NCBI GenBank assembly: GCA_013151635.1
Contig: JAADHV010000110.1
Location: forward strand, 1-64,000
Source: Deltaproteobacteria bacterium
Lineage (GTDB): Bacteria; Desulfobacterota; Desulfobacteria; Desulfobacterales; Desulfobacteraceae
Direction of reading: 5' to 3'
Length of the DNA stretch: 64,000 nt
Of this stretch, positions 17,314 through 26,522 are shown one piece after another; position 1 is the first letter of the stretch, and each line of letters begins with the position of its first letter. Both the position numbers and the translations under genes were made by a program. The notes beneath the pieces were generated by a model, which worked only from the letters and a program-made list of their open reading frames with translations, did no database searches and was not told the DNA's origin.

Positions 17314-19786
17314 CTTCATCCACAGGAATTTCATCTGTATCGGTTTCATCCAGGACCTGGTCTTCGTCCTCCGGAAGGCGTGCTATCCCAATAAGGTTTT
17401 CGCCGGATGTAAGATTAATCAATTTAACACCCTGGGTGTTTCTGCTGATTACATGAATGCCTTCAATGGATATTCTTATCAGTTTTCCCTTATCCGTGAC
17501 CAGCATCAGCTCATCATGCTCATCAACTAAAAGCAGAGAAACCATTTTACCATTGCGTTTTGATGTCTTGATTGAAAAAACACCCTTCCCGCCGCGGCCC
17601 TGCACCTTATACTCCTCAACCAGAGACCGTTTGCCATATCCGTTTTCAGTCACGGTAAGAAGCGTATCTTCGGATTCCAGGACTTCCATGCCCACCACCA
17701 TCGAGTCTTTATCAATTCTCATCCCACGCACACCCATGGAACCCCTTGCAGTTGCCCTGACATCGCCCTCATGGAAACGGATCACCTTTCCGCCTTCAGA
17801 CCCAAGGAAAACAGTCATATTGCCATCGGTTATTTTTGCCGCAATCAACTCATCGCCATCTGCAAGCTTTACCCCGATCAAGCCACCGGCTCTCCGTCTC
17901 GAATAAGCCATCAAGTCAGTTTTTTTCACTCTTCCCTTTTTTGTGGCCATGACAACATATTTATTCTCAACAAACTTATCAACAGTTAATACAGTGGCAA
18001 GTTTTTCACCCTCATCAAAATTTAAAAGGTTTACAATGGCCTTGCCAAGAGTCGAACGTCCTGCCATGGGCAGTTCATAAACCTTTGACTGGTAAACCTT
18101 GCCAAAATTGGTAATAAACAGAAAAGTTGCATGGGTGGAGGCGACAAAAAGATGTTCCACAAAATCATCAGACTTTGTTCCCATGGCGGTCTTGCCTTTC
18201 CCTCCCCTGTGCTGGCTTGCATACAGGGTAATCGGGTTTCTCTTGATATACCCGCTTCTGGTCACGGTCACAACCATATCTTCCTCGGCAATCAGGTCTT
18301 CAATGCTGATTTCAGCCGTGCTTTCCTTTATTTCTGTACGTCTGACGTCACCAAATTCTTCGTCAAGCTCGGTCAATTCATCTTTGATCAAACCCCGGAC
18401 TACTTCATCGCTTGAAAGGATCTCGTTATACCAGGTAATATCCTTTAAAAGGGCATCATATTCATTAATAATCTTATCCCTCTCAAGTCCCGTGAGCCTT
18501 TGGAGCCGCATATCAAGTATTGCCTGGGCCTGGACGGCAGTTAAACTGAATTTTGTTTTCAATCCTTGTTTAGCTTCTTCAGGAGAATGTGATGCCCTTA
18601 TCAGCGCCACCACGTCATCAAGATTATCCAGAGCTATTTTCAAGCCTTCTAAAATATGGGCTCTTTCTTCTGCCTTTTTCAAGTCAAATTTTGTTCTCCT
18701 GACAATGACGTTCCTGCGGTGACCAATGAAATGATTCAGGATCTCTTTTAAAGTCAGAAGCTGCGGCCTGTTATTTACAACAGCAAGCAGGATAATCCCG
18801 AAACTTGTCTGCATATTGGTATGCTTATAAAGCTGGTTAATTACAACCTCGGCAATCTGATCCCTTTTAAGCCCTATGGCAACCCTCATTCCGTCACGGT
18901 CGGATTCATCCCGGACAAAGGACGCGCCGGTAATGATTTTTTCCCGCATGAGTTCTGCAATTTTTTCAACCACTTTTGCCTTATTGACCTGGTAGGGAAG
19001 CTCGGTCACAATAATGGTTTCCTGGCCGGTTTTTTTATTTTCCTCAATCTCAACCTTTGCACGGAGGGTAATAATCCCACGCCCCGTGTTATAAGCCTCA
19101 TGGATGCCTTTGGTGCCATAAATATGACCAGAGGTCGGAAAGTCAGGCCCTGGAATGTATTCCATCAAGTCTTGGATGCCCATTAAGGGATTATCAATCA
19201 ATTCCTTTAAGGCTGCGATAACCTCTCTGATGTTATGAGGCGGAATATTGGTTGTCATTCCAACAGCAATACCAGAGGAGCCATTGACCAGCAATGCAGG
19301 GAATTTTGTAGGTAAAACCGACGGCTCTTCAAGAGTTTCATCATAATTAGGGATAAAGTCAACGGTTTGTTTTTCAAGATCGGCAAGCATCTGGTGGGCG
19401 ATCTTCTTCATCCTGATTTCCGTGTACCTCATTGCAGCAGGCGAATCACCATCCACAGATCCAAAGTTGCCCTGGCCGTCAACCAGGGTATATCTTAAGG
19501 AAAAATCCTGGGCCATCCTGACAATAGTGTCGTATATAGCAGTATCACCATGGGGATGATACTTACCCATGACATCACCGACAATACGGGCAGACTTTTT
19601 ATAGGGTTTATTCCAGTCGTTTCGCACTTGCTGCATGGCATAAAGTGACCGTCGATGGACCGGTTTCAGGCCATCACGGACATCGGGCAGAGCCCTTCCG
19701 ATTATGACGCTCATTGCATATTCGAGATAGGATTGTTTCATCTCCTTCTCAATGCTGGTAACACTAGTATCTTTGTTAATAATCAA
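17279..19786 (-). CDS. gyrA: DNA gyrase subunit A
   Basis: Breakage-reunion subunit of the enzyme that introduces negative supercoils. The start is a TTG (19786) with GGAG eight bases upstream; no ATG sits before the conserved [20 protein letters not shown]. Catalytic Tyr is in [11 protein letters not shown]; the quinolone-determining segment reads [12 protein letters not shown], that is Thr where E. coli has Ser83. The C-terminal beta-pinwheel carries the GyrA-box-like QGRGGKGV. At 835 residues it is slightly short of E. coli, with an acidic tail. gyrB is not adjacent. It follows the AI-2E transporter by 14 nt and overlaps radC. Confidence 0.96.
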   Translation of the reverse strand: MIINKDTSVTSIEKEMKQSYLEYAMSVIIGRALPDVRDGLKPVHRRSLYAMQQVRNDWNKPYKKSARIVGDVMGKYHPHGDTAIYDTIVRMAQDFSLRYTLVDGQGNFGSVDGDSPAAMRYTEIRMKKIAHQMLADLEKQTVDFIPNYDETLEEPSVLPTKFPALLVNGSSGIAVGMTTNIPPHNIREVIAALKELIDNPLMGIQDLMEYIPGPDFPTSGHIYGTKGIHEAYNTGRGIITLRAKVEIEENKKTGQETIIVTELPYQVNKAKVVEKIAELMREKIITGASFVRDESDRDGMRVAIGLKRDQIAEVVINQLYKHTNMQTSFGIILLAVVNNRPQLLTLKEILNHFIGHRRNVIVRRTKFDLKKAEERAHILEGLKIALDNLDDVVALIRASHSPEEAKQGLKTKFSLTAVQAQAILDMRLQRLTGLERDKIINEYDALLKDITWYNEILSSDEVVRGLIKDELTELDEEFGDVRRTEIKESTAEISIEDLIAEEDMVVTVTRSGYIKRNPITLYASQHRGGKGKTAMGTKSDDFVEHLFVASTHATFLFITNFGKVYQSKVYELPMAGRSTLGKAIVNLLNFDEGEKLATVLTVDKFVENKYVVMATKKGRVKKTDLMAYSRRRAGGLIGVKLADGDELIAAKITDGNMTVFLGSEGGKVIRFHEGDVRATARGSMGVRGMRIDKDSMVVGMEVLESEDTLLTVTENGYGKRSLVEEYKVQGRGGKGVFSIKTSKRNGKMVSLLLVDEHDELMLVTDKGKLIRISIEGIHVISRNTQGVKLINLTSGENLIGIARLPEDEDQVLDETDTDEIPVDEDETDKGELKDE

Positions 19787-19800
19787 CTTTAAAACTCCAA

Positions 19801-20895
19801 TTATTTTTCTTTATGAACCTTTCCGGGTTCAACCATAAATTGAAAACTTGAAAAATATATATCTGCAAGGGTTAAAAACAAGGTGGCAATCAGAGGGCCA
19901 TAAATAATGCCTAAGATACCATAGCTTTTAAGCCCTCCTATAATGGCAAAAAATATTATTAAAGGATGCATTCTTACCCTGTTGCCAACCACTTTGGGTT
20001 TAAAAATATATTCGACCCCCCAGGACAGGACAGCATAAAAAATAAAAACAAAAACCCCGGCTGCAAGCCTGGATTTCAAAATTAAAATTGCTGCAGCCGG
20101 GACCATGACAATCCCTATCCCAAGTATGGGCAAAAAGGCTAAGAATCCCATAATAACACCCCAGAGGAACGGGGAATTAAATCCTAAAAATAAAAAGAGC
20201 ATGCCTCCGGCTACCCCCTGAATCAGTCCGCCAAGGCCATTTCCGATAAGTACTGCGCCTGCCATGTCCATGAACTTTTCAAAAAGCTTTTCATCATGTT
20301 CATCTGGCAGAGGAGACAGATCATACATATACTTTATGAATTTATCTCCGTCCATCAGCATATAAAATATAACTATCAGCATCAGACAGAAATAAAGCAC
20401 AATATCAAACACATTGGACGTGACAAACCTTGCCTGTTCAAACAACGAAAATCCCACAAACTTTCCAAGCTCTGATATGGGGTTTATCAATTCATCCCAG
20501 GTCACTGTCTTTTCAATTCCCGCCCGTACCAGAAGTTCATTAAACCGGTCCAGTGCATGGGTGCTTTCAAGCAGGTTTCTCAGCTGGCTTGAAAAAACAG
20601 CATCCTTGGCCATGGAATAAAGGTTGAACGCCTCTTTGGAGAGTACGCCGAGAAAGAAAACAACAGGTATGAATACAACAAAAAAGATCAGGGCACAGGT
20701 AAGGATAGCAGATACTTTAGGTGACAGTTTTTTTGAAAAGAACCTGAAGACCGGGCTGAATATCCCGGTTGAGACAATTCCTAATATGATGACAGCAAAA
20801 AAAGGAGCAATCAGCCTGCCTGCCAGCAAGATAGCAATGCTAAACAGAGCAATAAAAAAAATAAAAACCGCTCTTTGAGAAATATTCTGCTCCAA
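19801..20895 (-). CDS. AI-2E family transporter (PerM/YdiK-like membrane protein)
   Basis: A 364-residue integral membrane protein with about eight predicted hydrophobic segments and the family C-terminal block ([17 protein letters not shown], then [40 protein letters not shown]). Members have been linked to autoinducer-2 export or sodium/proton antiport; the substrate cannot be read from the sequence. The assigned start is a TTG at 20895 with only a weak GGTGA upstream. It is the first gene of the unit leading through gyrA to pgk, just downstream of an inverted repeat that may end the previous transcript. Confidence 0.85.
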   Translation of the reverse strand: MEQNISQRAVFIFFIALFSIAILLAGRLIAPFFAVIILGIVSTGIFSPVFRFFSKKLSPKVSAILTCALIFFVVFIPVVFFLGVLSKEAFNLYSMAKDAVFSSQLRNLLESTHALDRFNELLVRAGIEKTVTWDELINPISELGKFVGFSLFEQARFVTSNVFDIVLYFCLMLIVIFYMLMDGDKFIKYMYDLSPLPDEHDEKLFEKFMDMAGAVLIGNGLGGLIQGVAGGMLFLFLGFNSPFLWGVIMGFLAFLPILGIGIVMVPAAAILILKSRLAAGVFVFIFYAVLSWGVEYIFKPKVVGNRVRMHPLIIFFAIIGGLKSYGILGIIYGPLIATLFLTLADIYFSSFQFMVEPGKVHKEK

Positions 20896-20948
20896 GGTTT
20901 CACCAATCTATTCAGATGCCGGACAAAGGAAAAGGATTAAAAAACCAG

Positions 20949-20992
20949 GTAAAGCCGTAACATGCAAAAAAAATTGAATATTACGGCTTTAC
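20949..20992 (-). terminator. Inverted repeat, possible transcription terminator
   Basis: A perfect 12-bp inverted repeat GTAAAGCCGTAA/TTACGGCTTTAC with a 20-nt loop. On the reverse strand it is followed by CTGG and a run of six T. It lies between the small membrane-peptide gene and the AI-2E transporter gene. The long loop makes it an imperfect intrinsic terminator. Confidence 0.5.
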
Positions 20993-21017
20993 ATAAATTT
21001 AAAATAAACATCCTGTC

Positions 21018-21173
21018 TTAATTTCTGATCAAGCCTATAGCTGCCAGGACAAGAAGTATTTCAAATATAATGACTTGAATATAGCTTCCAAAAAAATGGT
21101 ATACGATCCCTCCGCCAACAATGGCCGGAACTGCTGTATAAATTAATATGCCTAATTTTCTAGGAATATCCAT
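21018..21173 (-). CDS. Small hydrophobic membrane protein (51 residues)
   Basis: The reverse-strand ORF starts MDIPRKLGILIYTAVPAIVG and continues with two hydrophobic stretches (about residues 8-28 and 31-48), ending GLIRN. A strong AAAGGAG lies nine bases before the ATG. Positive residues are at the extreme N-terminus and at the end, so both termini may face the cytoplasm. It stands alone between the thiolase gene (101 bp upstream) and the inverted repeat at 20949-20992. This is the only coding content of the 20896-21274 interval. The role is unknown; ribosome-binding site plus membrane topology argue that it is genuine. Confidence 0.6.
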   Translation of the reverse strand: MDIPRKLGILIYTAVPAIVGGGIVYHFFGSYIQVIIFEILLVLAAIGLIRN

Positions 21174-21274
21174 AATAAAAACACTCCTTTATGCATTTTA
21201 TTCCAAACATTTAACAACCCGGTTAAAATATAGAGTTTCTTACCATTTTAATGAATCCAAGTAAAGGAAAAAAC

Positions 21275-22561
21275 TTATCTTTCTATTATCATTGCCATGC
21301 CCATACCGCCACCTATACACATGGAAATAAGCCCTGTGGAATAAGATTTTCTTTTCATCTGGTTAATGGCGGTAACAATCTGCCTTGCGCCAGTACATCC
21401 AATAGGATGACCGATTGAAATTCCTGACCCGAGTTCATTGGGTTTTTCCATATCAATATTGAGTTCTCTCATGCAGCCTATGGCCTGGGCTGCAAATGCT
21501 TCATTCAGCTCTATCAAGTTAATGTCATCAATGGCCATACCGGTTTGCTTCAACACTTTCCTGACAGCCGGCACAGGTCCAAGACCCATGTATGCAGGAT
21601 CAAGTCCGCCTGATGAAAAGCTTTTGATCTTTGCAAGTTTCTCAAGTCCTAAGTCATCTGCTTTTTCTTCTGCCATTAAAAGGACTGCTGCTGCTGCATC
21701 ATTAATCCCGGATGCATTACCTGCTGTCACGCTCCCGTCCTTTTTAAATGCCGGGCGAAGTCTGGCAAGTTTTTCCATGCTGGTCTCCATGGGGCGCTCA
21801 TCTTTATCAACAATGGTATCACCCCTGCGGGATTTAATCACAACAGGGATAATTTCCTTTGCAAATGTACCATCATTCACCGCAGCAAAGGCCCTGCTGT
21901 GGCTTAATGCGGCAAGCTGATCCTGCTCTTCCCTTGTGATGCCGTATTTTTCTGCAATATTTTCAGCAGTAAGTCCCATATGGTATCCGTAAAAAATCTC
22001 ATATAATCCATCAAACACCATTAAGTCATGGACAGGCCCGATACCGGTGAGCTCCATTCGATGTCCCCATCTTGCCTTGCTTAATGCCATGGGAGCATTG
22101 CTCATGCTCTCCTGGCCACCGGCAAGGATAACCTCTGCCTGCCCGGTCATGATTGCCTGGGCGCCAAGGGCAATGGCTTTGAGGCCCGAACCACAGATTT
22201 TATTAACCGTAAAAGCTGTAGTCTGCCTTGAAATACCTGCTGCAATCATGGCCTGCCTGGCGGTATTCTGGCCCTGGCCGGCCTGCAGGACATTCCCCAT
22301 GATAACTTCATCAATAAATACAGGGGTTAAAGAATCATCATAATCATATCCTTTTTTTTCAAGGTCGATCACGCCCTGGTCTTTTAATGTATCCGGGGAA
22401 AATTCATCCTGGGAAGAATCCACAACAGGTCTTAACCCGGCTCTTTTCAGGACATCTTTCATTACATATGAACCAAGCTCAACCACAGGCACGCTTTTCA
22501 AAGAACCTCCAAAAGAACCTACCGGGGTTCTCACACCACTTACGATAACAACATTTTTCAT
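21275..22561 (-). CDS. Acetyl-CoA C-acetyltransferase (thiolase) with an internal insertion
   Basis: Condenses two acetyl-CoA or cleaves acetoacetyl-CoA/3-ketoacyl-CoA. Nucleophile Cys in NKICGSGLKAIALG, oxyanion NEAFAAQAIG, catalytic His in GHPIGCTGAR and the second Cys in CIGGGMGMAM. ATG 22561 follows GGAGGC. At 428 residues it is about 35 longer than typical. The excess lies between RAGL and VFIDEVIMGNVLQAGQGQ, where about 37 residues, largely acidic and polar, are inserted. Direction of use (butyrate/PHB formation or beta-oxidation) is not indicated, as no partner genes are adjacent. Confidence 0.92.
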   Translation of the reverse strand: MKNVVIVSGVRTPVGSFGGSLKSVPVVELGSYVMKDVLKRAGLRPVVDSSQDEFSPDTLKDQGVIDLEKKGYDYDDSLTPVFIDEVIMGNVLQAGQGQNTARQAMIAAGISRQTTAFTVNKICGSGLKAIALGAQAIMTGQAEVILAGGQESMSNAPMALSKARWGHRMELTGIGPVHDLMVFDGLYEIFYGYHMGLTAENIAEKYGITREEQDQLAALSHSRAFAAVNDGTFAKEIIPVVIKSRRGDTIVDKDERPMETSMEKLARLRPAFKKDGSVTAGNASGINDAAAAVLLMAEEKADDLGLEKLAKIKSFSSGGLDPAYMGLGPVPAVRKVLKQTGMAIDDINLIELNEAFAAQAIGCMRELNIDMEKPNELGSGISIGHPIGCTGARQIVTAINQMKRKSYSTGLISMCIGGGMGMAMIIER

Positions 22562-22751
22562 TTAAAGCCTCCATCGATATTGATTTTTTTATCATTAACA
22601 GTTACATTTTAACTATATTATAAAATCAATAGCAAAGAGACAAATAAAAAACAAGGAATTATACCTGTGCAATCCTGTCCGGGTATGAAGTTTCAAGGCA
22701 ATACCCGCTCTATGACCTCATCATACCGCTATAATGGTTTTGCTTTCTATA

Positions 22752-23687
22752 TTATATGTTTTTACCCGGCCTATGCATGACTTTCTTGAACTTGTCCCTG
22801 ACATCATAAAATCTCAGCACGCCTTTGGGACAGGTCGTGACACAGCGACCGCAGCCAACACAATCTGCCACATTAATCATCCCTTTTGACCGGACAAGAT
22901 CCTGGACCGGGATTCCCATATCACATTCTTTATTGCATTTTCCACATGAAATGCATTCTTCTTTATCTGCAATGATTTTATAAAAACCAACAGTGTTTAA
23001 AATACCGAAAGTCTGGCCATATGGGCAAAGCCACCGACACCAGTTGCGGTTACCTGTTATTGGGATAAAGAGAAAAGAGGAAAAATATAAAATACCGGTA
23101 ATCCCTAAAAAACTGTCAACAATTGATTTTGTTCTTGAAAAAGGGAGCAACACTATTATAAATAAAATAAAATAAAAACTCGATAGTGCCCATTTAAGGT
23201 GTCTTAATTTCCAGGCTGCCCCGGATTTGATAGTCTTTTTCCTGAATGCAGCCCCCATAGTATCTCTAGTGCCTACACAGGGGCAATTCCAGCTGCAAAC
23301 AGCCCTACGGCCAAATAGAAACACGAGAATAAGGGCAAGGAAGAAACTAATTGTCATGGGAAAGTGTATGCTTCTCCCCCAAACAGCTTTACCATCAAAA
23401 TACCCAATTGCAGGTTCCCCTATAGTAAAAAAATAAGGTAAAAGTCCCCAAAACCCGAGAACCATACCTGTTAATACAGCAATCCTTTTTTTCGTGTACG
23501 GATTTTTCTCAACACCAACCCTGTAAATTCCAAAAAAACCAATGGCAATATACTCGGAGTAATGACTCAGGAACACATTATCAGTCCAATGAAACCACAC
23601 TTCGTTTAACCATCCCAGGATTGCATAAACTAATCCTAAGTAACTAAGGGTTTTGATGATCAATTTTTTTTCTTTAATCTTTTGCAT
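22752..23687 (-). CDS. Membrane-bound polyferredoxin of the NapH/YccM type
   Basis: About six membrane segments combined with cysteine motifs: CSWNCPC and NWCRWLCPYGQTF next to membrane helices, then two 4Fe-4S motifs at the C-terminus (CISCGKCNKECDMG and CVGCGRCVTTCPKG). This is the arrangement of NapH/NosR/YccM-like proteins that pass electrons between the quinone pool and soluble or periplasmic partners. The 190 bp downstream contain no gene. It starts 8 nt after the thioredoxin-fold gene and belongs to the ArsR-rhodanese operon, so it may deliver electrons for a sulfur or thiol redox reaction; the partner is unknown. Confidence 0.85.
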   Translation of the reverse strand: MQKIKEKKLIIKTLSYLGLVYAILGWLNEVWFHWTDNVFLSHYSEYIAIGFFGIYRVGVEKNPYTKKRIAVLTGMVLGFWGLLPYFFTIGEPAIGYFDGKAVWGRSIHFPMTISFFLALILVFLFGRRAVCSWNCPCVGTRDTMGAAFRKKTIKSGAAWKLRHLKWALSSFYFILFIIVLLPFSRTKSIVDSFLGITGILYFSSFLFIPITGNRNWCRWLCPYGQTFGILNTVGFYKIIADKEECISCGKCNKECDMGIPVQDLVRSKGMINVADCVGCGRCVTTCPKGVLRFYDVRDKFKKVMHRPGKNI

Positions 23688-23695
23688 AAAATATG

Positions 23696-24013
23696 CTATT
23701 TATTAAAGAAATGGCCCAGAAACCTTTTCTTGGATTGTACAGGCACAGGAAGACCAAGGTGTTCACAGATAATAGTTTCTAACTTTTCATCCTTAATATC
23801 AGTACCTTCGACAACAATATCATCTCCCACCATAACAGCAGGGGCCACGGGCAAATTCAGTTCAAAGTATTCATCTGAAGTGTATTCTGCTTTGGGTTTT
23901 GTTGTGACTTTAATTTCTATGTCATATATTTTGCCCAGCCTGGGCATAATTTTCTTAAAATGCCTTCATGATTTTCCATTAGGCTCGTTCAAAAAGAAGC
24001 TGACTTTCAGCAT
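23696..24013 (-). CDS. Thioredoxin-fold protein, candidate selenoprotein with in-frame TGA at codon 16
   Basis: Read from ATG 24013 (AAGGAGG at 24025-24019, five-base spacer) the frame is MLKVSFFLNEPNGKS, TGA (23968-23966), RHFKKI, then 83 open residues starting MPRLGKIYDIEIKV and containing the cis-Pro loop VAPAVMVGDDIVVEG. Starting at the internal ATG 23947 would discard strand beta1, half of helix 1 and any active site, and that ATG lacks a good ribosome binding site. The TGA falls at the N-cap of helix 1, where thioredoxins carry the redox Cys (GKS-U in place of CxxC). A hairpin with an AGGCT loop follows. Total length would be 105 residues. Neighbours are an ArsR-rhodanese regulator and a membrane polyferredoxin. 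Alternatives: a leader peptide plus a truncated gene, or a nonsense mutation. Confidence 0.7.
23932..23946 (-). promoter_or_regulatory. Candidate bacterial SECIS hairpin
   Basis: On the reverse strand TGCCC-AGGCT-GGGCA forms a 5-bp GC-rich stem with a 5-nt loop. The loop starts 25 nt after the TGA at 23968-23966, and weaker A-T pairs extend the stem below a mismatch. Bacterial SECIS elements lie inside the coding region just after the UGA with a G-containing apical loop; the E. coli fdhF element has the related loop AGGTCT. Function is inferred from position and shape. Confidence 0.5.
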
Positions 24014-24111
24014 AACTGCCTCCTTAAAATTTTCTTATAATAAAATATCTCAAATATTCCCACCGAATCTGTTTATGCCTTATTCAACCGTTAAAGACTT
24101 CCCTTAAACGG

Positions 24112-24777
24112 CTATTCACCCGATGCCACGGGCAGCCCCATGGCCCGCCAGTCCTGTACACCTTCTTCAAGACGAACCGCATGATATCCTTTTTTATTTA
24201 ACAACTCGACTGCCTGGACAGAAAGGACACAATAAGGTCCCCGGCAATAGGCAACAATTTCCCTGGTTTTAGGGAGTTTTGCCAGCATGAGTTCAAGTTC
24301 CTGTAAAGGAACAGACACGGCACCACTAATATGGCCTGCCCTGAATTCTTCAGGCGGGCGGACATCCAGTATGGTGACCTCTTCTTTTTGTATACGTTTT
24401 ATCAATGCATCACGGTCAACCGGTTCCATCCCTTTTTTGCCTTCAAGAAAGCGGTTTTTAATCTGCTCAATTTCTGCAATCCGGTTCTCAGCAATCTTAC
24501 GCATGGAGAAAAAAAACTCGCATACCATGGGAGCAGGCCGGTAAACCACATACAATCCTTTTTTTTCCTGTTCAACCAGACGGGAATTTTTTAGTACCTG
24601 GAGATGCTGGGACGTATTGGCAACGGTAAGAGAGGTCTCCCTTGCAAGATTTTCAACTGTTCTTTCCCCCTGGCAGAGGATATCTAAAAGTTCCAGCCGT
24701 TTGGGGCTTGAAACCGCTTTGCCAATCCGTGAAAATTGATCATATATTTCATCTTTAAAACGCCTGTTAGGATTCAT
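24112..24777 (-). CDS. ArsR-family regulator fused to a rhodanese domain
   Basis: The N-terminal 95 residues are a winged helix of the ArsR type (SSPKRLELLDILCQGERTVE, then LTVANTSQHLQVLKNSRLVE). The C-terminal part, from about residue 120, is a rhodanese domain (TILDVRPPEEFRAGHISGAV) with active-site loop YCRGPYCVLS holding two cysteines. Known members of this architecture sense thiol or sulfane-sulfur state or metals and control sulfur-oxidation or redox genes. ATG 24777 follows GAGGAG. Its own promoter contains an inverted repeat overlapping the -10, so autoregulation is likely. It heads the operon with the thioredoxin-fold protein and the membrane polyferredoxin. Confidence 0.88.
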   Translation of the reverse strand: MNPNRRFKDEIYDQFSRIGKAVSSPKRLELLDILCQGERTVENLARETSLTVANTSQHLQVLKNSRLVEQEKKGLYVVYRPAPMVCEFFFSMRKIAENRIAEIEQIKNRFLEGKKGMEPVDRDALIKRIQKEEVTILDVRPPEEFRAGHISGAVSVPLQELELMLAKLPKTREIVAYCRGPYCVLSVQAVELLNKKGYHAVRLEEGVQDWRAMGLPVASGE

Positions 24778-24795
24778 AGTATTCTACTCCTCTAT

Positions 24796-24842
24796 TATTC
24801 AAGCAATTAATTGAATAGTATCACCTGAATTTTTCTTGTCAA
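24796..24842 (-). promoter_or_regulatory. Promoter and probable ArsR operator
   Basis: Reverse strand: TTGACA (24842-24837), 16 bp, TACTAT (24820-24815). A 22-bp inverted repeat with arms TATTCAA and TTGAATA (24796-24817) overlaps the -10 and the start region, as expected for repression by the ArsR-rhodanese protein encoded just downstream. Confidence 0.65.
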
Positions 24843-25014
24843 CTAAAACTTTACCAAAGCATCCTTAAAAAAGTTTTGACAATTGAAAGTAATGGCAACC
24901 GCCTGGATATTCTGCGGTCCATTGACAAAGAAGAACGATCTGTTAAAGTTGACAAACTGGCTATTTTAAGCAACACTTGTGCAAACTTGGTTTTGAAAAA
25001 GGATTGCTTTTGCT

Positions 25015-26511
25015 ATGGAACGAAAAGTTGTTGTTGCGGGATGGGGCCAGATAATTCAACCAAAAAAATTGAAAACTGCTGCACAAGACCCTTTGGGGTT
25101 AATGAGCCTGGCAGCCGGCAGGTCTGCTGAAATGATGGCATCTTCAAGTGTTCTGGCGAATCTGGACGGAATCATGGTTGTAAAAACCTTAAGCCGCCAT
25201 TACAGGTCTTGTGCCAAACAGCTTGCCCTGAGCTTGGGTGCCACACCAAAATTCACCCATGTTTCAGGGATTGGCGGCAACTCTCCCCAGACGTTAATCA
25301 ACATGGCAGCCGGAAAGATCGCCCGCAATGAGCTGGATTCAGTTCTTATCGCAGGTGCAGAAGCCTATGTTCAAAGGGGCACAGACTCGAAAAGAGTTGA
25401 AAGCGCCCTGTTCAGGGGTATTCCAAAAGATTATCCCGGGGATGACCTCATCGGTTCCACCCCTTTGGAGAAAACCCATGGTGTTAAACACCCCATGCAG
25501 GGGTTCCCGCTTTTTGAAACTGCATTATGGGCTGCGTCCGGCCTGGATCTTCAATCCTACCTGATAAAAACAGGGAAAATGTGGTCAAAATTCAGCAGGA
25601 CTGCTTCAACTCATCCCTTTGCCTGGACGAAAACCACGAGAACACCTGAAGAAATCATTACTCCAGGCCCGGCCAACAGGCCTATCGCGTTTCCTTATAC
25701 CAAATACATGAATTCTTTTGTTACTGTTGATCAGGGTGCGGCCGTCATATTGATGTCAGAAGAGACTGCAAAAAAATACTTGCAAAAAGAAAGGCAGACG
25801 GTTTATTTCCTGGGCGGAGGATATGCTGAAGACAGGCAACGGTTCATGATTGAAAAATCTGATTTTACTTTAAGCCCGCCTTTAAAAGCTGCCGTTGAAA
25901 AAGCTTTGGCAAGATCATGCATGGTGCAGGAAAACCTGGATTGTTTTGATCTTTATTCATGCTTCCCCTGTGCGGTTTCCATTGCAAAAAAAATGATCGG
26001 AATTTTTGATGATGATCCAAGGCCACTCACCCTGACAGGAGGACTTGGTTTTTTTGGAGGACCGGGAAACAATTACAGCCTCCACAGCGTTGCCACCCTT
26101 GCTGAAAAAATTTCCACCGGAAAAAAATCAAACGGCCTTGTCACAGCCCTTGGCTGGTTTATGCATAAACATGCTGCCGGTATTTACAGTTCTTTTCCTT
26201 CAAAAGGCAAATTCAAAAACCATGACATAGAGGATCAAAAAAATTGTCTGGCAGGCCAGGCCCCTGTTAAAATAAAAAACCAGGTAACTGGTTCCGGAAC
26301 CATTGAAACATATACGGTCATGTACTCAATAAACCATGAACCCTCATATGCAGTGCTTTATGGAAAAACCAGGGACAATTTCAGGTTTGTTGCCAGAACA
26401 AAAAATCATCCCGACATTTTCAAGCAGCTTACTTCAAAAAATATGGTCGGCCAGGAAGTGAGCGTAAAATTTGATAATTCTAAAAACATGAATATTGCAG
26501 ACCTTGTATAA
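25015..26511 (+). CDS. Thiolase-like protein (type 1, with extra C-terminal domain)
   Basis: A 498-residue member of the thiolase superfamily: VVVAGWGQIIQPK start, INMAAGKIARNELDSVLIAG, FDLYSCFPCAVSIAKKM and the C-terminal GGLGFFGGPGNNYSLHSVA. The position of the acylated Cys is occupied by a Ser-Gly segment (HVSGIGGNSPQTL), as in thiolase-like proteins with unproven thiolytic activity. The last 80 or so residues (ETYTVMYSINHEPSYAVLYG onward) form the extra OB-like domain of this subgroup. ATG 25015 has AAAGGA 11 bases upstream. It stands alone on the plus strand. The 24843-25014 interval before it contains no gene I can support. Confidence 0.8.
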   Translation: MERKVVVAGWGQIIQPKKLKTAAQDPLGLMSLAAGRSAEMMASSSVLANLDGIMVVKTLSRHYRSCAKQLALSLGATPKFTHVSGIGGNSPQTLINMAAGKIARNELDSVLIAGAEAYVQRGTDSKRVESALFRGIPKDYPGDDLIGSTPLEKTHGVKHPMQGFPLFETALWAASGLDLQSYLIKTGKMWSKFSRTASTHPFAWTKTTRTPEEIITPGPANRPIAFPYTKYMNSFVTVDQGAAVILMSEETAKKYLQKERQTVYFLGGGYAEDRQRFMIEKSDFTLSPPLKAAVEKALARSCMVQENLDCFDLYSCFPCAVSIAKKMIGIFDDDPRPLTLTGGLGFFGGPGNNYSLHSVATLAEKISTGKKSNGLVTALGWFMHKHAAGIYSSFPSKGKFKNHDIEDQKNCLAGQAPVKIKNQVTGSGTIETYTVMYSINHEPSYAVLYGKTRDNFRFVARTKNHPDIFKQLTSKNMVGQEVSVKFDNSKNMNIADLV

Positions 26512-26522
26512 CCAATTTTAAG

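Noticed and set aside
18099-18722. Plus-strand ORF of 207 codons opposite gyrA
   Set aside because: Shadow of the gyrA frame with no start signal and Ser-rich composition.
22680-22707. Inverted repeat CGGGTAT...ATACCCG downstream of the polyferredoxin gene
   Set aside because: 7-bp stem, 14-nt loop and no T-run, so there is too little to call a terminator or RNA element.
23966-24013. A 15-codon leader peptide ending at the TGA
   Set aside because: Possible because of the strong ribosome binding site, but the frame continues openly and completes a thioredoxin fold, so readthrough explains more. It is kept only as an alternative.
24876-25130. Plus-strand ORF of 84 codons before and into the thiolase-like gene
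   Set aside because: Its first 45 codons look protein-like, but it begins with TTG without a ribosome binding site and then runs out of frame through the thiolase-like gene. It might be a fossil, but I cannot support a gene.
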